Assembly (NCBI GenBank): GCA_910578935.1
Contig: CAJTSM010000007.1
Location: 65,413-129,412 of the forward strand
DNA: 64,000 bases
Reading direction: 5' to 3'
Origin: an uncultured Oscillibacter sp.
Lineage (GTDB): Bacteria > Bacillota > Clostridia > Oscillospirales > Oscillospiraceae
Positions within the stretch are counted from its first letter, which is position 1, and the number at the start of each line of letters is the position of its first letter. A program made the position numbers and the translations under genes. Positions 51,744 through 60,684 of the stretch are shown here, in pieces. The notes beneath the pieces were generated by a model. That model worked only from the letters and a program-made list of their open reading frames with translations. It had not been told where the DNA came from and did no database searches.

Positions 51744-53135
51744 CTAAAACTGGGCGTAGATGAAGGGCTGGAAGCTGCTGCCCGCCGACGCCAGAAGGCA
51801 GAGGACAAAGAGCGCCGCCGCCCCGGCGAAAGAGGAAAACTCCAGCCATCCACCGCTCAGCCGCCGTTTCAGCCAGGGTCCCACGGGCAGACTGCCCAGA
51901 ATGCCCATTCCCAGAGCGCACCACACAGCGGGGCTGATCCGCTGCAAAGCCAGAGTGGACGCCGGGGAAACGGTAAAACCGGTGAACATGGCCCGAAGCA
52001 CCGTCAGGGCCTCTGCAACGCTGGCGGCACGGAACATCACAAAGCCCACACACACCGCCAGCAGAGTATATGCGTGCCCCAGGCAGCGGCCCAAACAATT
52101 CTTTTGGAACTTCTCCATAGGCAGGGCGCTTTCAACGGCGGAAAGGAGCCCGTGCCACGCGCCCCAAAGGACAAACGTCCAGCTGGCCCCATGCCATAGA
52201 CCGCAAAGCAGAAAAACCACAGCTTTGTTCCAGCACTTCCGAACCGTGCCCCGCCGGCCGCCCCCCAGAGGAATGTACAAGTAGTCCCGGAACCAAAGCG
52301 AGAGTGAGAGGTGCCACCGCCTCCAGAACTCCGTGATGGACGCGGAGATGTAAGGGTAGTCAAAATTCTCCGGGGTCTGGAAACCGAACAGCATCCCCAG
52401 GCCAATGGCCATGTCGCTGTAGCCGGAGAAGTCAAAGTAAATTTGCAGCGTGTAAGCGATTGCTCCCAGCCAGGCCATGCGGACATCCAAGCCGTCTCCC
52501 AGGGCAAACGCAGTATTGACCACCGTAGCGGCCATCTCGGAGATCAGGGCCTTCTTGGCAAACCCCACGATGAAGCGCCGGAAACCCTTGGCGGTTTGCT
52601 CAATGCCGGTCCGGGGGTTCCCCAGCCCCTGGGCGAACTGCCCGAAGCGGGAGATCGGGCCGGAAACCACCTGCGGAAAAAAGGAGATATAGAGCAGCAC
52701 ATTGGAAAAACAGCGGGCCCGGGCATTCTCGTCACGGTAGACGTCGATGACATAAGACATGGATTTGAAGGTGAAGAAAGACACACCCAGAGGCGCCAGC
52801 AGCCCTGCGGCAGGAATCTCCATTTTCAAAATGTGATTTAAGCTTCCGGTAAAGAAGTCCAGGTACTTAAAGGTCCCCAGCAGCAAAAGGTGGAAAGCCA
52901 GCGTCACAGTTAAAAGGACCTTCCGTCCCCGAACCCGGGGCATGAAAAAACCGGCAGCATAGCTCACGGCGGCGGACAGCAGAAGACAGGGAATCCCCTG
53001 CCACTGCCCACAGGCGTAGAAAACCAGACTGACGGCAATCAGCATATATCTTCTCCCCCTGCCGGAAACAGCCAAGCTGAGCAGCCATGCCGCCGGGAAG
53101 AAAAAAAACAGAAAAGGCGCGGAATGGAACGCCAT
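51744..53135 (-). CDS. MBOAT-family membrane O-acyltransferase (AlgI/DltB type)
   Basis: A 463-residue polytopic membrane protein. Conserved MBOAT/AlgI landmarks are PLGVSFFTFKSMSYVIDVYR, FFPQVVSGPISR, IYFDFSGYSDMAIGLG, ITEFWRRWHLSLSLWFRDY (His275) and LLCGLWHGASWTF with the catalytic His315. It should pass acetyl groups across the membrane to the AlgX-like protein encoded downstream. It is the first gene of a five-gene minus-strand surface operon with its own promoter. Confidence 0.94.
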   Translation of the reverse strand: MAFHSAPFLFFFFPAAWLLSLAVSGRGRRYMLIAVSLVFYACGQWQGIPCLLLSAAVSYAAGFFMPRVRGRKVLLTVTLAFHLLLLGTFKYLDFFTGSLNHILKMEIPAAGLLAPLGVSFFTFKSMSYVIDVYRDENARARCFSNVLLYISFFPQVVSGPISRFGQFAQGLGNPRTGIEQTAKGFRRFIVGFAKKALISEMAATVVNTAFALGDGLDVRMAWLGAIAYTLQIYFDFSGYSDMAIGLGMLFGFQTPENFDYPYISASITEFWRRWHLSLSLWFRDYLYIPLGGGRRGTVRKCWNKAVVFLLCGLWHGASWTFVLWGAWHGLLSAVESALPMEKFQKNCLGRCLGHAYTLLAVCVGFVMFRAASVAEALTVLRAMFTGFTVSPASTLALQRISPAVWCALGMGILGSLPVGPWLKRRLSGGWLEFSSFAGAAALFVLCLLASAGSSFQPFIYAQF

Positions 53136-53160
53136 GCTAACACCAACTCCAGTAGAAAAG

Positions 53161-53180
53161 TTCCTGCCGGCCGGCAGGAA
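53161..53180. other. Perfect 20-base palindrome in the surface-operon leader
   Basis: TTCCTGCCGGCCGGCAGGAA lies between the promoter and the MBOAT gene. It may be a repressor site or an RNA hairpin; its perfect symmetry with no loop favours a DNA site. Confidence 0.5.
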
Positions 53181-53200
53181 AATATGTCGAATCTATGAAG

Positions 53201-53228
53201 ATTATACACCTTTATAGGAAAAAGTCAA
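53201..53228 (-). promoter_or_regulatory. Promoter of the cell-surface operon
   Basis: On the minus strand TTGACT (53228-53223), 16 bases and a perfect TATAAT (53206-53201). Confidence 0.8.
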
Positions 53229-53299
53229 GGTGTGAGCACTCACTAACCTATTCCAGCAATATTCTTACCCCACTTCTCGTATACGGCGCCCCTTTGCGC

Positions 53300-53331
53300 A
53301 AAAACGGCGGCGGCTTACGCCGCCGCCGTTT
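53300..53331 (-). terminator. Terminator of the citrate/2-oxoglutarate operon
   Basis: ACGGCGGCGGC-TTAC-GCCGCCGCCGT is an 11-bp GC stem followed on the minus strand by TTTT, 16 bases after the icd stop codon. Confidence 0.85.
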
Positions 53332-53346
53332 CACTCTCCGCTTTCA

Positions 53347-54549
53347 TCAAAGTCTCGCTGCAATTACATCCAAAAATTCTTCGCTGTCCACACCACGAGC
53401 TTGAACCCCGGGCTCCACCAAGGGAAGCAGGTCCTTCGTCATTATACCGGCCTCCAGGGTTTCCAGAGACGCGGCCTCCAGACGTTCACCAAAGCGGACC
53501 AGGTCCGGAAGGTGATCCAGCTCTCCCCGGCGCTTCAACGCGCCGGACCAGGCGAAAATCGTCGCCATGGGGTTAGTGGAGGTTTTCTCTCCCTTGAGAT
53601 AGCGGTAGTAGTGCCGGGTAACGGTGCCGTGGGACGCCTCGAACTCCATAGTCCCATCAGGAGAAACCAGCACGGAGGTCATCATGGCCAGACTCCCGAA
53701 AGCGGCGGCGATCATGTCGCTCATCACGTCGCCGTCGTAGTTCTTCAGCGCCCAAATAAACCCGCCTTTGGACCGGATACAGCGGGCCACAGCGTCGTCA
53801 ATGAGAGTATAGAAGTAGGTGATGCCCAGTTTTTCAAACTCCGCCCGGTAGGAGGCTTCATACTCCTCTTCAAAGATCCGTTTGAACTCCCCATCATAAA
53901 CCTTGGCAATGGTATCCTTGGTGGAGAACCACAGATCCTGCTTTTGGGCCAGGGCGTACTGGAAACAGGAGCGGGCAAACGCCCGAATGCTGGTTTCCTT
54001 GTTGTGCTGGCCCTGCCAGACGGCGGGACCGTCTACCGTCTGGACATTCAGCGTCTTCTCCGTCCCGCTCTCCCCCCGGAAGGTGAGGGTGGCCGTCCCC
54101 GGCTCCTCCGTGGTCATGTCCACGGCCTTGTACATGTCGCCATAGGCGTGCCGGGCGATGGTGATGGGGGCCTCCCAGTTCTTCACCACGGGCCTGATAC
54201 AGGGCAGGACGATCGGGGCCCGGAAGGCCGTGCCGTCCAAAACAGCCCGAATGGTGCCGTTGGGGGATTTCCACATTTCGGTGAGCTCCGGGTACTCCTC
54301 CATCCGCTGGCGGTTGGGTGTAATCGTGGCGCACTTCACCGCCACGCCCAGGCGTTTGGTGGCCTGAGCGGCATCCACGGTGATCTGGTCCTTTGTAGCG
54401 TTCCGGCTCAGCAGCCCCAGGTCGTAATACTCGGTCTTCAGGTCCACAAACGGCAGAATCAGTTTTTCCTTAATCATTCCCCAGAGAATACGGGTCATCT
54501 CATCCCCGTCCATCTCCACCAAAGGGGTGGTCATCTGAATCTTTTCCAT
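53347..54549 (-). CDS. icd: NADP-dependent isocitrate dehydrogenase
   Basis: A 400-residue enzyme converting isocitrate to 2-oxoglutarate. The sequence follows the dimeric, eukaryote-like IDH subfamily: VEMDGDEMTRILW, VKCATITPNRQRMEEYPEL, MWKSPNGTIRAVLDGTAFRAPI (isocitrate binding Ser and Arg), FAWSGALKRRGELD and GTVTRHYYRYLKGE. GGAGGCGTTTTT precedes the ATG. It closes the operon gltA-acn-icd, giving 2-oxoglutarate for glutamate synthesis in an organism that probably lacks a complete TCA cycle (inference). Confidence 0.95.
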   Translation of the reverse strand: MEKIQMTTPLVEMDGDEMTRILWGMIKEKLILPFVDLKTEYYDLGLLSRNATKDQITVDAAQATKRLGVAVKCATITPNRQRMEEYPELTEMWKSPNGTIRAVLDGTAFRAPIVLPCIRPVVKNWEAPITIARHAYGDMYKAVDMTTEEPGTATLTFRGESGTEKTLNVQTVDGPAVWQGQHNKETSIRAFARSCFQYALAQKQDLWFSTKDTIAKVYDGEFKRIFEEEYEASYRAEFEKLGITYFYTLIDDAVARCIRSKGGFIWALKNYDGDVMSDMIAAAFGSLAMMTSVLVSPDGTMEFEASHGTVTRHYYRYLKGEKTSTNPMATIFAWSGALKRRGELDHLPDLVRFGERLEAASLETLEAGIMTKDLLPLVEPGVQARGVDSEEFLDVIAARL

Positions 54550-54562
54550 AAAAACGCCTCCG

Positions 54563-56794
54563 TCAATTTGCCCGCTTGGCGTAATAGTTCATGAGACAGC
54601 CGTCCAGAATAATCTCCCGTTCTTCCGCCGTCAGGCCACGGACGTGAAGGATAAGCTCCACCTCGCCGCCGCCCGCTTTCAAAACCTTGGCGGGAATATC
54701 CTCCCGCCCTTCCGCAATGGCTTTCCGGATCTCCGGGACAAACACGCAGTCTCCCGGCTCATAAGGGAAGTCTACCTCTTCCTCCAGGGTAAAGGGCAGG
54801 ATTCCCCAGTTGATACAGTTGGAACGGTAGCGTTTGGTGGCGAACTCATAACAGATATTGGCGAAGCCTCCCAGCACCTTCTGGCAGGAGGCGGCCTGTT
54901 CCCGGGCGGACCCGTCGCCGGGCCGGTTGGCAAAGACGCAGGAGCCGAACTGGGTTTCCTCTGCCTTGGCCCCTGCCCGGCTTAAAAGGGCTTGCAGCTT
55001 CTCCGGAGCCTCTCCTGCCAGCCGCTTCGACTCCAGCTCTGCGGCAGCCTTGGCCCGGCCCACATACGCGGGCTCCCGGCGGGAAAGGGTGAACTCCGCC
55101 AGCCGCAGGGGATTGGAGCGGTAAGAAGACGTTTCCCCGGAGGGGATGAGTTCGTCGGTAGTGGTCACTGGGTCCCGGAGGACCGCCGCCAGCTCAACCA
55201 GAAGATTTCTTGCCAGGGGCCGTATCTTCGGCCAGTCGGTGATATTGGGGCCAAGGATCAGTTCTGTCTCCGGCTGAGGCTTTCCATAACCGTTGTAAAC
55301 CCGCTTTTCATACACGCCTTTGTCGAAATGGTAAGGATGCCGGACAGCTTCGTAATCCACCTCCGTGGCGGGGACAATTCTTCCGCCGTGCCGGGCCGTG
55401 GCGGCGATGGACCGGGCGTCCATCAGGCAGACGGCGGCAAACTGGCCCTCGCCGGGCTTGGAGCCCTCCCGATTGGGGAAGTTCCGGGTGGTATGGCGGA
55501 GGCTCAGGCCGTTGTGGGCGGGTACATCCCCCGCGCCGAAGCAGGGTCCGCAAAAGCTGGGCTTGATAACGGCTCCGCTTTGGAGTAAATCCGCCGTGGC
55601 CCCTATTTTCGTCAATTCCAAGCTGACGGGGACGCTGGTGGGATACACGTCCAATGCAAAATACCCGCCGCCGCAGTTTCCGCCCCGGAGGATGTCGGCC
55701 GCCTCCGTAATGTTGTCAAAGAGGCCTCCGGCACAGCCGGCAATAATCCCCTGGTCTGCCCAAACGCCGCCGTCCCGGACCTTTTGGGCCAAGTCAATCT
55801 TGGCTTTGGGATACCGCTTTCGCGCGTCCGCTTCCACCCCCGCCAAAATGTCCGGGGCATTGTCCAGAAATTCCCGGACCGTCCAGGCGTTGGAGGGGTG
55901 GAAGGGCAGGGCAATCATAGGCTCGACCCGCGAAAGATCCAGCTCAATGTATTTGTCGTAATACGCAAACTCACCGGGGTGCAGCTCCTTGTACTCCTCC
56001 CCCCGTCCGTGGGCCTCGTAAAATCCCTGGGTTTCCCTGTCGGTTTCCCAGATGGAGGAGAGGCAGGTGGTTTCGGTGGTCATCACGTCGATGCCGTTCC
56101 GGTAGTCAATGGGCAGGCCCGCGATCCCCGGACCGGCGAACTCCAAAACGCAGTTATTGACAAAGCCCCTTTCAAAAGTGGCCTTCACCAGGGCGATGGC
56201 CACATCGTGAGGACCCACGCCCCGTTTTGGCGCGCCGGTGAGGTAGACCAGAACCACCGATGGGTACGGGACGTCCCAGGTGTTCCTCAAAAGCTGCTTG
56301 GCAAGCTCCGGCCCGCCCTCGCCCACGGCCATAGTGCCAAGAGCCCCGTACCGGGTGTGAGAGTCAGAGCCTAAAATCATCTTTCCACAGCCCGCCAGCT
56401 GCTCCCGGGCGTAGGAGTGAATGACGCTCTGGTTGGCCGGGACATAGATGCCGCCGTACTTCCGGGCGGCGGAGAGGCCGAAGACATGGTCGTCTTCGTT
56501 AATGGTGCCGCCCACGGCGCAGAGGGAGTTATGGCAATTCGTCAAGGCATAGGGCAGCGGGAACTCCCGCATACCGGAAGCCCGGGCCTGCTGAATGATG
56601 CCAACATAGGTGATATCGTGGCTGGCCATGGCGTCAAACCGAACCTGGAGTTTTTCCGGGTTACCGGAGACGCTGTGGGTCTGGAGAATCTCCCAGGCCA
56701 GGGTCCGTTTCCGGCCCTCCTCCGCAGAGAGCGGAGCGGAGGTGCGGAGGACGCCTTCCGAGAGGAAAACACCGTTGTCGTGAAGGGTAATCAT
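54563..56794 (-). CDS. Aconitate hydratase
   Basis: A 743-residue iron-sulfur hydratase interconverting citrate and isocitrate. Aconitase motifs are GSDSHTRYGALGTMAVGEGG, VVLVYLTGAPKRGVGP, IIAGCAGGLFDN (cluster Cys), PSFCGPCFGAGD with two cluster Cys residues and RNFPNREGSKPGEGQF; the swivel domain contains YRSNCINWGILPF. It belongs to the long hydratase type found in Clostridia rather than classical AcnA (family impression). GGAGGATTTCGCT precedes the ATG, 18 bases after the citrate synthase stop. Confidence 0.93.
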   Translation of the reverse strand: MITLHDNGVFLSEGVLRTSAPLSAEEGRKRTLAWEILQTHSVSGNPEKLQVRFDAMASHDITYVGIIQQARASGMREFPLPYALTNCHNSLCAVGGTINEDDHVFGLSAARKYGGIYVPANQSVIHSYAREQLAGCGKMILGSDSHTRYGALGTMAVGEGGPELAKQLLRNTWDVPYPSVVLVYLTGAPKRGVGPHDVAIALVKATFERGFVNNCVLEFAGPGIAGLPIDYRNGIDVMTTETTCLSSIWETDRETQGFYEAHGRGEEYKELHPGEFAYYDKYIELDLSRVEPMIALPFHPSNAWTVREFLDNAPDILAGVEADARKRYPKAKIDLAQKVRDGGVWADQGIIAGCAGGLFDNITEAADILRGGNCGGGYFALDVYPTSVPVSLELTKIGATADLLQSGAVIKPSFCGPCFGAGDVPAHNGLSLRHTTRNFPNREGSKPGEGQFAAVCLMDARSIAATARHGGRIVPATEVDYEAVRHPYHFDKGVYEKRVYNGYGKPQPETELILGPNITDWPKIRPLARNLLVELAAVLRDPVTTTDELIPSGETSSYRSNPLRLAEFTLSRREPAYVGRAKAAAELESKRLAGEAPEKLQALLSRAGAKAEETQFGSCVFANRPGDGSAREQAASCQKVLGGFANICYEFATKRYRSNCINWGILPFTLEEEVDFPYEPGDCVFVPEIRKAIAEGREDIPAKVLKAGGGEVELILHVRGLTAEEREIILDGCLMNYYAKRAN

Positions 56795-56812
56795 AGCGAA
56801 ATCCTCCTAAAA

Positions 56813-58219
56813 TCAGCTCCTGTCCGCCAGGGGCACGTAAGGCACCCGTTTGCAGACGGTTTTGTAAGCGGGACGGATGATCCTCGGATCATCGGCACAG
56901 CACTCCTCCATGCGGTGGGCGCACCAGCCGGGCATGCGGGCGCTGGCAAAGATGGCGGTATATAAGTCTGTTGGAATGCCCAACAGCCTGTAAACAAAGC
57001 CGGAGTATAGGTCCACGTTGGCACAGATGGGCTTGTCAGAGCCACGGACTTCCTGGAAGGCCTGGGGAGCCAGCCGCTCCACAGACTCGATGAGGTCCAG
57101 CTGGTCCACCATGCCCCGCTTCTCCGCCAGGCGGCGGGAAAATTGCTTCAAAATCTCCGCCCGGGGGTCCGAGAGGGTGTAGACCGCGTGGCCCATGCCG
57201 TAGATCAATCCGGTGCCGTCTCCCAGCTCCCGGCGGAGAATGCGGACCAGCTGGTCCTTCACCTGACCGTCGTCTTTCCAGTCCCGGACGGCGTTTCGCA
57301 GGTACTGCATCATCTCCACCACCTTGATATTGGCTCCGCCGTGGCGGAAGCCTTTCAAGGACCCCACAGCGGCGGCAATGGCGGAGTAGAAATCCGTCCC
57401 GGTAGAGGTAAGGACCCGGCAGGCAAACGTGGAGTTGTTGCCGCCGCCGTGCTCCGCATGGAGGATCATACACAGGTCTAGGAGCTTGGCCTCGTCGTCG
57501 TCAAATTTCGAGTCTTTTCGCAGAGTGTAGAGGAAGTTCTGGGCCACGCTCAGGTCCGTCCGGGGCCGGTGGAGATAAAGGCTGTCCTTATCAAAATAGT
57601 GGCGCTTGGCGGCGTAAGAGTGGGCCACGATCGTAGGGGTCCGGGCCACCATGCGGAAGGACTTGAACAGCTCATTTTCCAGCGTCATGTTCTCCGCCTC
57701 TCCGTCGTGGGAGTGGAGAGCCAGAATACAGCTGGCCAGCTTGTTCATGATATTCTTATTGGGAGAGCGGAGGATCATGTCTTCGGAAAAATAGCTGGGG
57801 AGCTGGCTCCACCGGGCCATAAGAACCTGAAAATCCTCCAGCTGCGAAGCGGTAGGCAGCTGGCCGAAGAGAAGAAGGTACACCGTCTCCTCGAAACCGA
57901 AACGGTCCTCACGAATACAGCTTTGGATCAAGTCCTCAATGCTGATGCCCCGGTAGAACAGGCGGCCCTTCCGGGGCACCTTCTCTCCGTCCGCAAGGTC
58001 GTAGCCGTCCACATCGCCGATGCTGGTGACGCCGGCGATGACGCCGGTGCCGTTTGGATACCGGAGGCCCCGCATCACATCGCCGTCGGTCCGGCCGGAG
58101 GGGAAAATGTCGTTGTCCCGGATAAAGTCCTCGGAGCCGCTGACAAAAGACAAAGAAGATTCGATCAGCTCCTGGTGCCGGAGCATCCGGTTCAAATCGC
58201 GTTCGGTTTTATAGGGCAT
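56813..58219 (-). CDS. gltA: Citrate synthase
   Basis: A 468-residue enzyme condensing oxaloacetate and acetyl-CoA. Catalytic regions are LHAEHGGGNNSTFACRV (His), GFRHGGANIKVVEMM and GLIYGMGHAVYTLSDPRAEIL (His), followed by VDLYSGFVYRLLGI. An N-terminal extension of about 100 residues is usual for this Clostridia type. The ATG at 58219 (MPYKTERD) is preferred; longer frames run past the promoter. First gene of the gltA-acn-icd operon. Confidence 0.94.
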   Translation of the reverse strand: MPYKTERDLNRMLRHQELIESSLSFVSGSEDFIRDNDIFPSGRTDGDVMRGLRYPNGTGVIAGVTSIGDVDGYDLADGEKVPRKGRLFYRGISIEDLIQSCIREDRFGFEETVYLLLFGQLPTASQLEDFQVLMARWSQLPSYFSEDMILRSPNKNIMNKLASCILALHSHDGEAENMTLENELFKSFRMVARTPTIVAHSYAAKRHYFDKDSLYLHRPRTDLSVAQNFLYTLRKDSKFDDDEAKLLDLCMILHAEHGGGNNSTFACRVLTSTGTDFYSAIAAAVGSLKGFRHGGANIKVVEMMQYLRNAVRDWKDDGQVKDQLVRILRRELGDGTGLIYGMGHAVYTLSDPRAEILKQFSRRLAEKRGMVDQLDLIESVERLAPQAFQEVRGSDKPICANVDLYSGFVYRLLGIPTDLYTAIFASARMPGWCAHRMEECCADDPRIIRPAYKTVCKRVPYVPLADRS

Positions 58220-58282
58220 AGGAAAAACCGCCTTCCAAGAGAATCCGCCGCAGACAGAGCGCGGCCGCATAAGACTTCGTTT

Positions 58283-58311
58283 ATTATAATGGAAGCCAGG
58301 GCCGTTTTCAA
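58283..58311 (-). promoter_or_regulatory. Promoter of the gltA-acn-icd operon
   Basis: On the minus strand TTGAAA (58311-58306), 17 bases and TATAAT (58288-58283). Confidence 0.78.
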
Positions 58312-58319
58312 TGACACAA

Positions 58320-58690
58320 TTCACCGATTATCTGCTCTTTCCCGGCAAGAAAACTGACTTTTACGCAAGGGCGTCCGCCTCGGGCGGAATCTTCACCGGG
58401 AGGTCCCCACGGCGGTTCAGCGTGCATAGCAGGTTTTTGTCCTCTTAGGAGGACCGGAAACGGACCCGGTGTTTTACCGGCTGCCGGAAAAGACCGGCCC
58501 TCCGGACCGGCCGCCGTCATAGCTGCCATCATCGCCGCAGTACTGCCGCAGGCAACAAGAATCCCACCATTGGAGCTTACGGCGCGGCCCATATAGCGCG
58601 CTTCTTCGCCGCGCTGCTCTCGCGCATCATCACAAAAGAGAATGCAGCCCTCCGCCGGAGATCAACACGCCTCCCTCCAAGGCTGAAACA
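58320..58690. other. Intergenic stretch without a supported gene
   Basis: This GC-rich stretch lies between divergent promoters. No reading frame has a credible ribosome site or family resemblance. It may contain the relic of a short gene displaced by the restriction-modification insertion. Confidence 0.5.
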
Positions 58691-58696
58691 ACCGAG

Positions 58697-58725
58697 TTGC
58701 CCTGATTGAAATACTGTGCTATACT
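58697..58725 (+). promoter_or_regulatory. Promoter of the restriction endonuclease gene
   Basis: TTGCCC (58697-58702), 17 bases and TATACT (58720-58725), 55 bases before the ATG. Confidence 0.68.
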
Positions 58726-58780
58726 GTTAAAAAAGGCAGATGCCGGGAAATTCGGCTCCCGCCGGGAAAGAGGACTGCTA

Positions 58781-60439
58781 ATGGGCGGAAAAAGAGCACG
58801 CGCAATAAACGAAGAGGCAATCGAAGCGTTTCTTCAATATGAGGAAGAGATCGCCGCTCATCCCGCATATGCCGGAATGCCCGATCTGCGGTACGGAGAT
58901 GGAAGCATCCAGTGGGAAACCCCTTCCAACAGAAGTTCGGGAATCTTCCGCTTCTCCCATGACAAACGATATAATTGGTGGATGAAAAAGGCCGCCGAAG
59001 TGGGAATCTCTACAGATGAGCACCAGTGGATCAGCAAAGTCGCCAAGATGATTCATCCGACAAAATTGCATCCTTGTAAAATATGCGGCCGGGTGATGGA
59101 CATACGGTACAGTTACCTCTCCGCCAGCTTGATCGGTCGAGTGAAAAAGCTCCCGTTTTACGATGGCTCCGTGGAGATGGACGAGCTTACCCACATTCTG
59201 GACTTTGTCTCGTCTTTTACCGACATTTACGGAAGCAGGGCGTTCGACGCCCTGCCGGGTCTGCTGAAATGCGCGCAGGTCAAAGAGATTCCGCCCATTC
59301 CCAATAATCCCGGAGCTTGGTCCGCCTGGATTGAACAGTGCTACATTCCCCTGGAGCCGAGCATGCTCGGCCCCGGCGCAATGGCCAACCCGCCGGACCG
59401 GCTGGACGGATTTCACACCTATAACCGCTGCTGCCGCCCGTCGGCGGACACAGGACGGTGGAAAAAAAACCTGGCCTCCTATACCACGGACCGGCGGGCT
59501 TTTGAAAACTGGAGCGATGGGAATTGGATCACCGCCAATAAACTGATGGGCTACATCAGCTCGGACCCCAGGATGAAAATGGAGCGCTGTGCCGGTGAAT
59601 ACAGGGGCGGAATTCACCCGCGCCCCTGCACTGCGGATCACATCGGGCCAATCTCCCTGGGCTTTTGCCACAGGCCGGAGTTCCAGTTTCTCTGCCGGAA
59701 ATGCAACAGCGCAAAAAACAACCGGATGTATTATTCTGATGTCCTCCATTTAATAGAGGCGGAGCAGTCCGGTGAAACGGTTACAACCTGGTATGCCGAC
59801 GCCATTTGGCAGATGTGCAAGGCGAGAGTAACCGACCGGGAGTCTGCGCTCAGGCTCAGCAGAGTCATGCGGGACAACCGCAGCGCCGCCATGACGCTCC
59901 TGGCAGAATTTTTGGAAAGACACGAATATCTGTTCCTTTTCTCCCTTTTGAATCTGGAGTACGCCGACTACGAATACGGGATCATATCCGGTTCCGAACA
60001 GATCCGGGATCAAATCCTAACTGTGCGCTTTTCTCGGAAGAAGAGCATGCTCAGGTATGTAGAAATTCAAAAGGCCCGGAAGGTTCGCGTCGCCTTCTCC
60101 TCCCTCGCTGAATACGCAGAGAAGAAAAACCGCAACGGATACCAATGGGAGAATCCGGAAACGCGGGGTCTGCAAGCCTATGCCTTTGCGCTTCTCTCCG
60201 GCGCCGGAGCGGACTTGAGGGAGAAAAATGAGGAGCTGATATCCGCCCTGAATTGCCGGCGGGGCAGCGGATGGAAGCTTGAAGAATTCATTTCCACAAT
60301 CGACTATCGCTCCCTGCAAAACAATGAAATTTACGCCCGGGTAAAATCCCTGCTGTCTTCCATCATGGAAATCACTGCCGCTGAAATCGCGTCCAGGTGG
60401 GATGATCCCCGTTATTTCAGGGAATTGGCGGACGAATAA
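58781..60439 (+). CDS. Type IIS restriction endonuclease, Alw26I/Eco31I/Esp3I family (HNH)
   Basis: A 552-residue protein that I recognise as the endonuclease family of Alw26I (GTCTC), Eco31I (GGTCTC) and Esp3I (CGTCTC), which cut outside the site with one HNH centre. The HNH core is CTADHIGPISLGF (Asp286, His287) and LCRKCNSAKNNRM (Asn309 with further Asn at 313-314). Cys99/Cys102 (CKIC) and Cys305/Cys308 (CRKC) suggest zinc sites. The ATG at 58781 follows AGAGG; upstream in-frame ATGs lie before the likely transcription start. It converges with its methyltransferase gene. The exact recognition sequence cannot be read from the protein. Confidence 0.87.
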   Translation: MGGKRARAINEEAIEAFLQYEEEIAAHPAYAGMPDLRYGDGSIQWETPSNRSSGIFRFSHDKRYNWWMKKAAEVGISTDEHQWISKVAKMIHPTKLHPCKICGRVMDIRYSYLSASLIGRVKKLPFYDGSVEMDELTHILDFVSSFTDIYGSRAFDALPGLLKCAQVKEIPPIPNNPGAWSAWIEQCYIPLEPSMLGPGAMANPPDRLDGFHTYNRCCRPSADTGRWKKNLASYTTDRRAFENWSDGNWITANKLMGYISSDPRMKMERCAGEYRGGIHPRPCTADHIGPISLGFCHRPEFQFLCRKCNSAKNNRMYYSDVLHLIEAEQSGETVTTWYADAIWQMCKARVTDRESALRLSRVMRDNRSAAMTLLAEFLERHEYLFLFSLLNLEYADYEYGIISGSEQIRDQILTVRFSRKKSMLRYVEIQKARKVRVAFSSLAEYAEKKNRNGYQWENPETRGLQAYAFALLSGAGADLREKNEELISALNCRRGSGWKLEEFISTIDYRSLQNNEIYARVKSLLSSIMEITAAEIASRWDDPRYFRELADE

Positions 60440-60447
60440 TTACAGCC

Positions 60448-60643
60448 TGAGCAAGTTTTCAAAGCTTCGGCGAAATTCCGAACCCCTGTGATTGGAATAG
60501 TGAAGGAAATCCTTTCTAGGTTGGTCTTCGCGCCAAGAGCCGCGGAGGCGGCGTCCGCACTCCAAAACGCGCCCACGGGCGCAGCCCCCCTGCCCCTCTT
60601 CCTTCCCGTCCGATCAGCTCTCCACGTTTTTCGACAAATTGTG
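60448..60643. repeat. Hairpin-bounded intergenic repeat, copy 3 (divergent)
   Basis: It shares CAAGTTTTCA, CTTCCTTCCCGTC and CGTTTTTCGACA, in order, with copy 1 and ends next to a hairpin. The middle is not conserved. Confidence 0.35.
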
Positions 60644-60684
60644 CGGGCGCCTGTATTTGAACATACAGGCGCCCGTTTATTTTT
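60644..60684. terminator. Terminator between convergent RM genes
   Basis: CGGGCGCCTGTAT-TTGAAC-ATACAGGCGCCCG is a 13-bp stem followed by GTTTATTTTT on the plus strand. It ends 2 bases before the methyltransferase stop codon. Confidence 0.85.

Noticed and set aside
53161..53180. Palindrome considered as a terminator of the surface operon
   Set aside because: It lies in the 5' leader, has no loop and no T-run, so a binding site is more likely.
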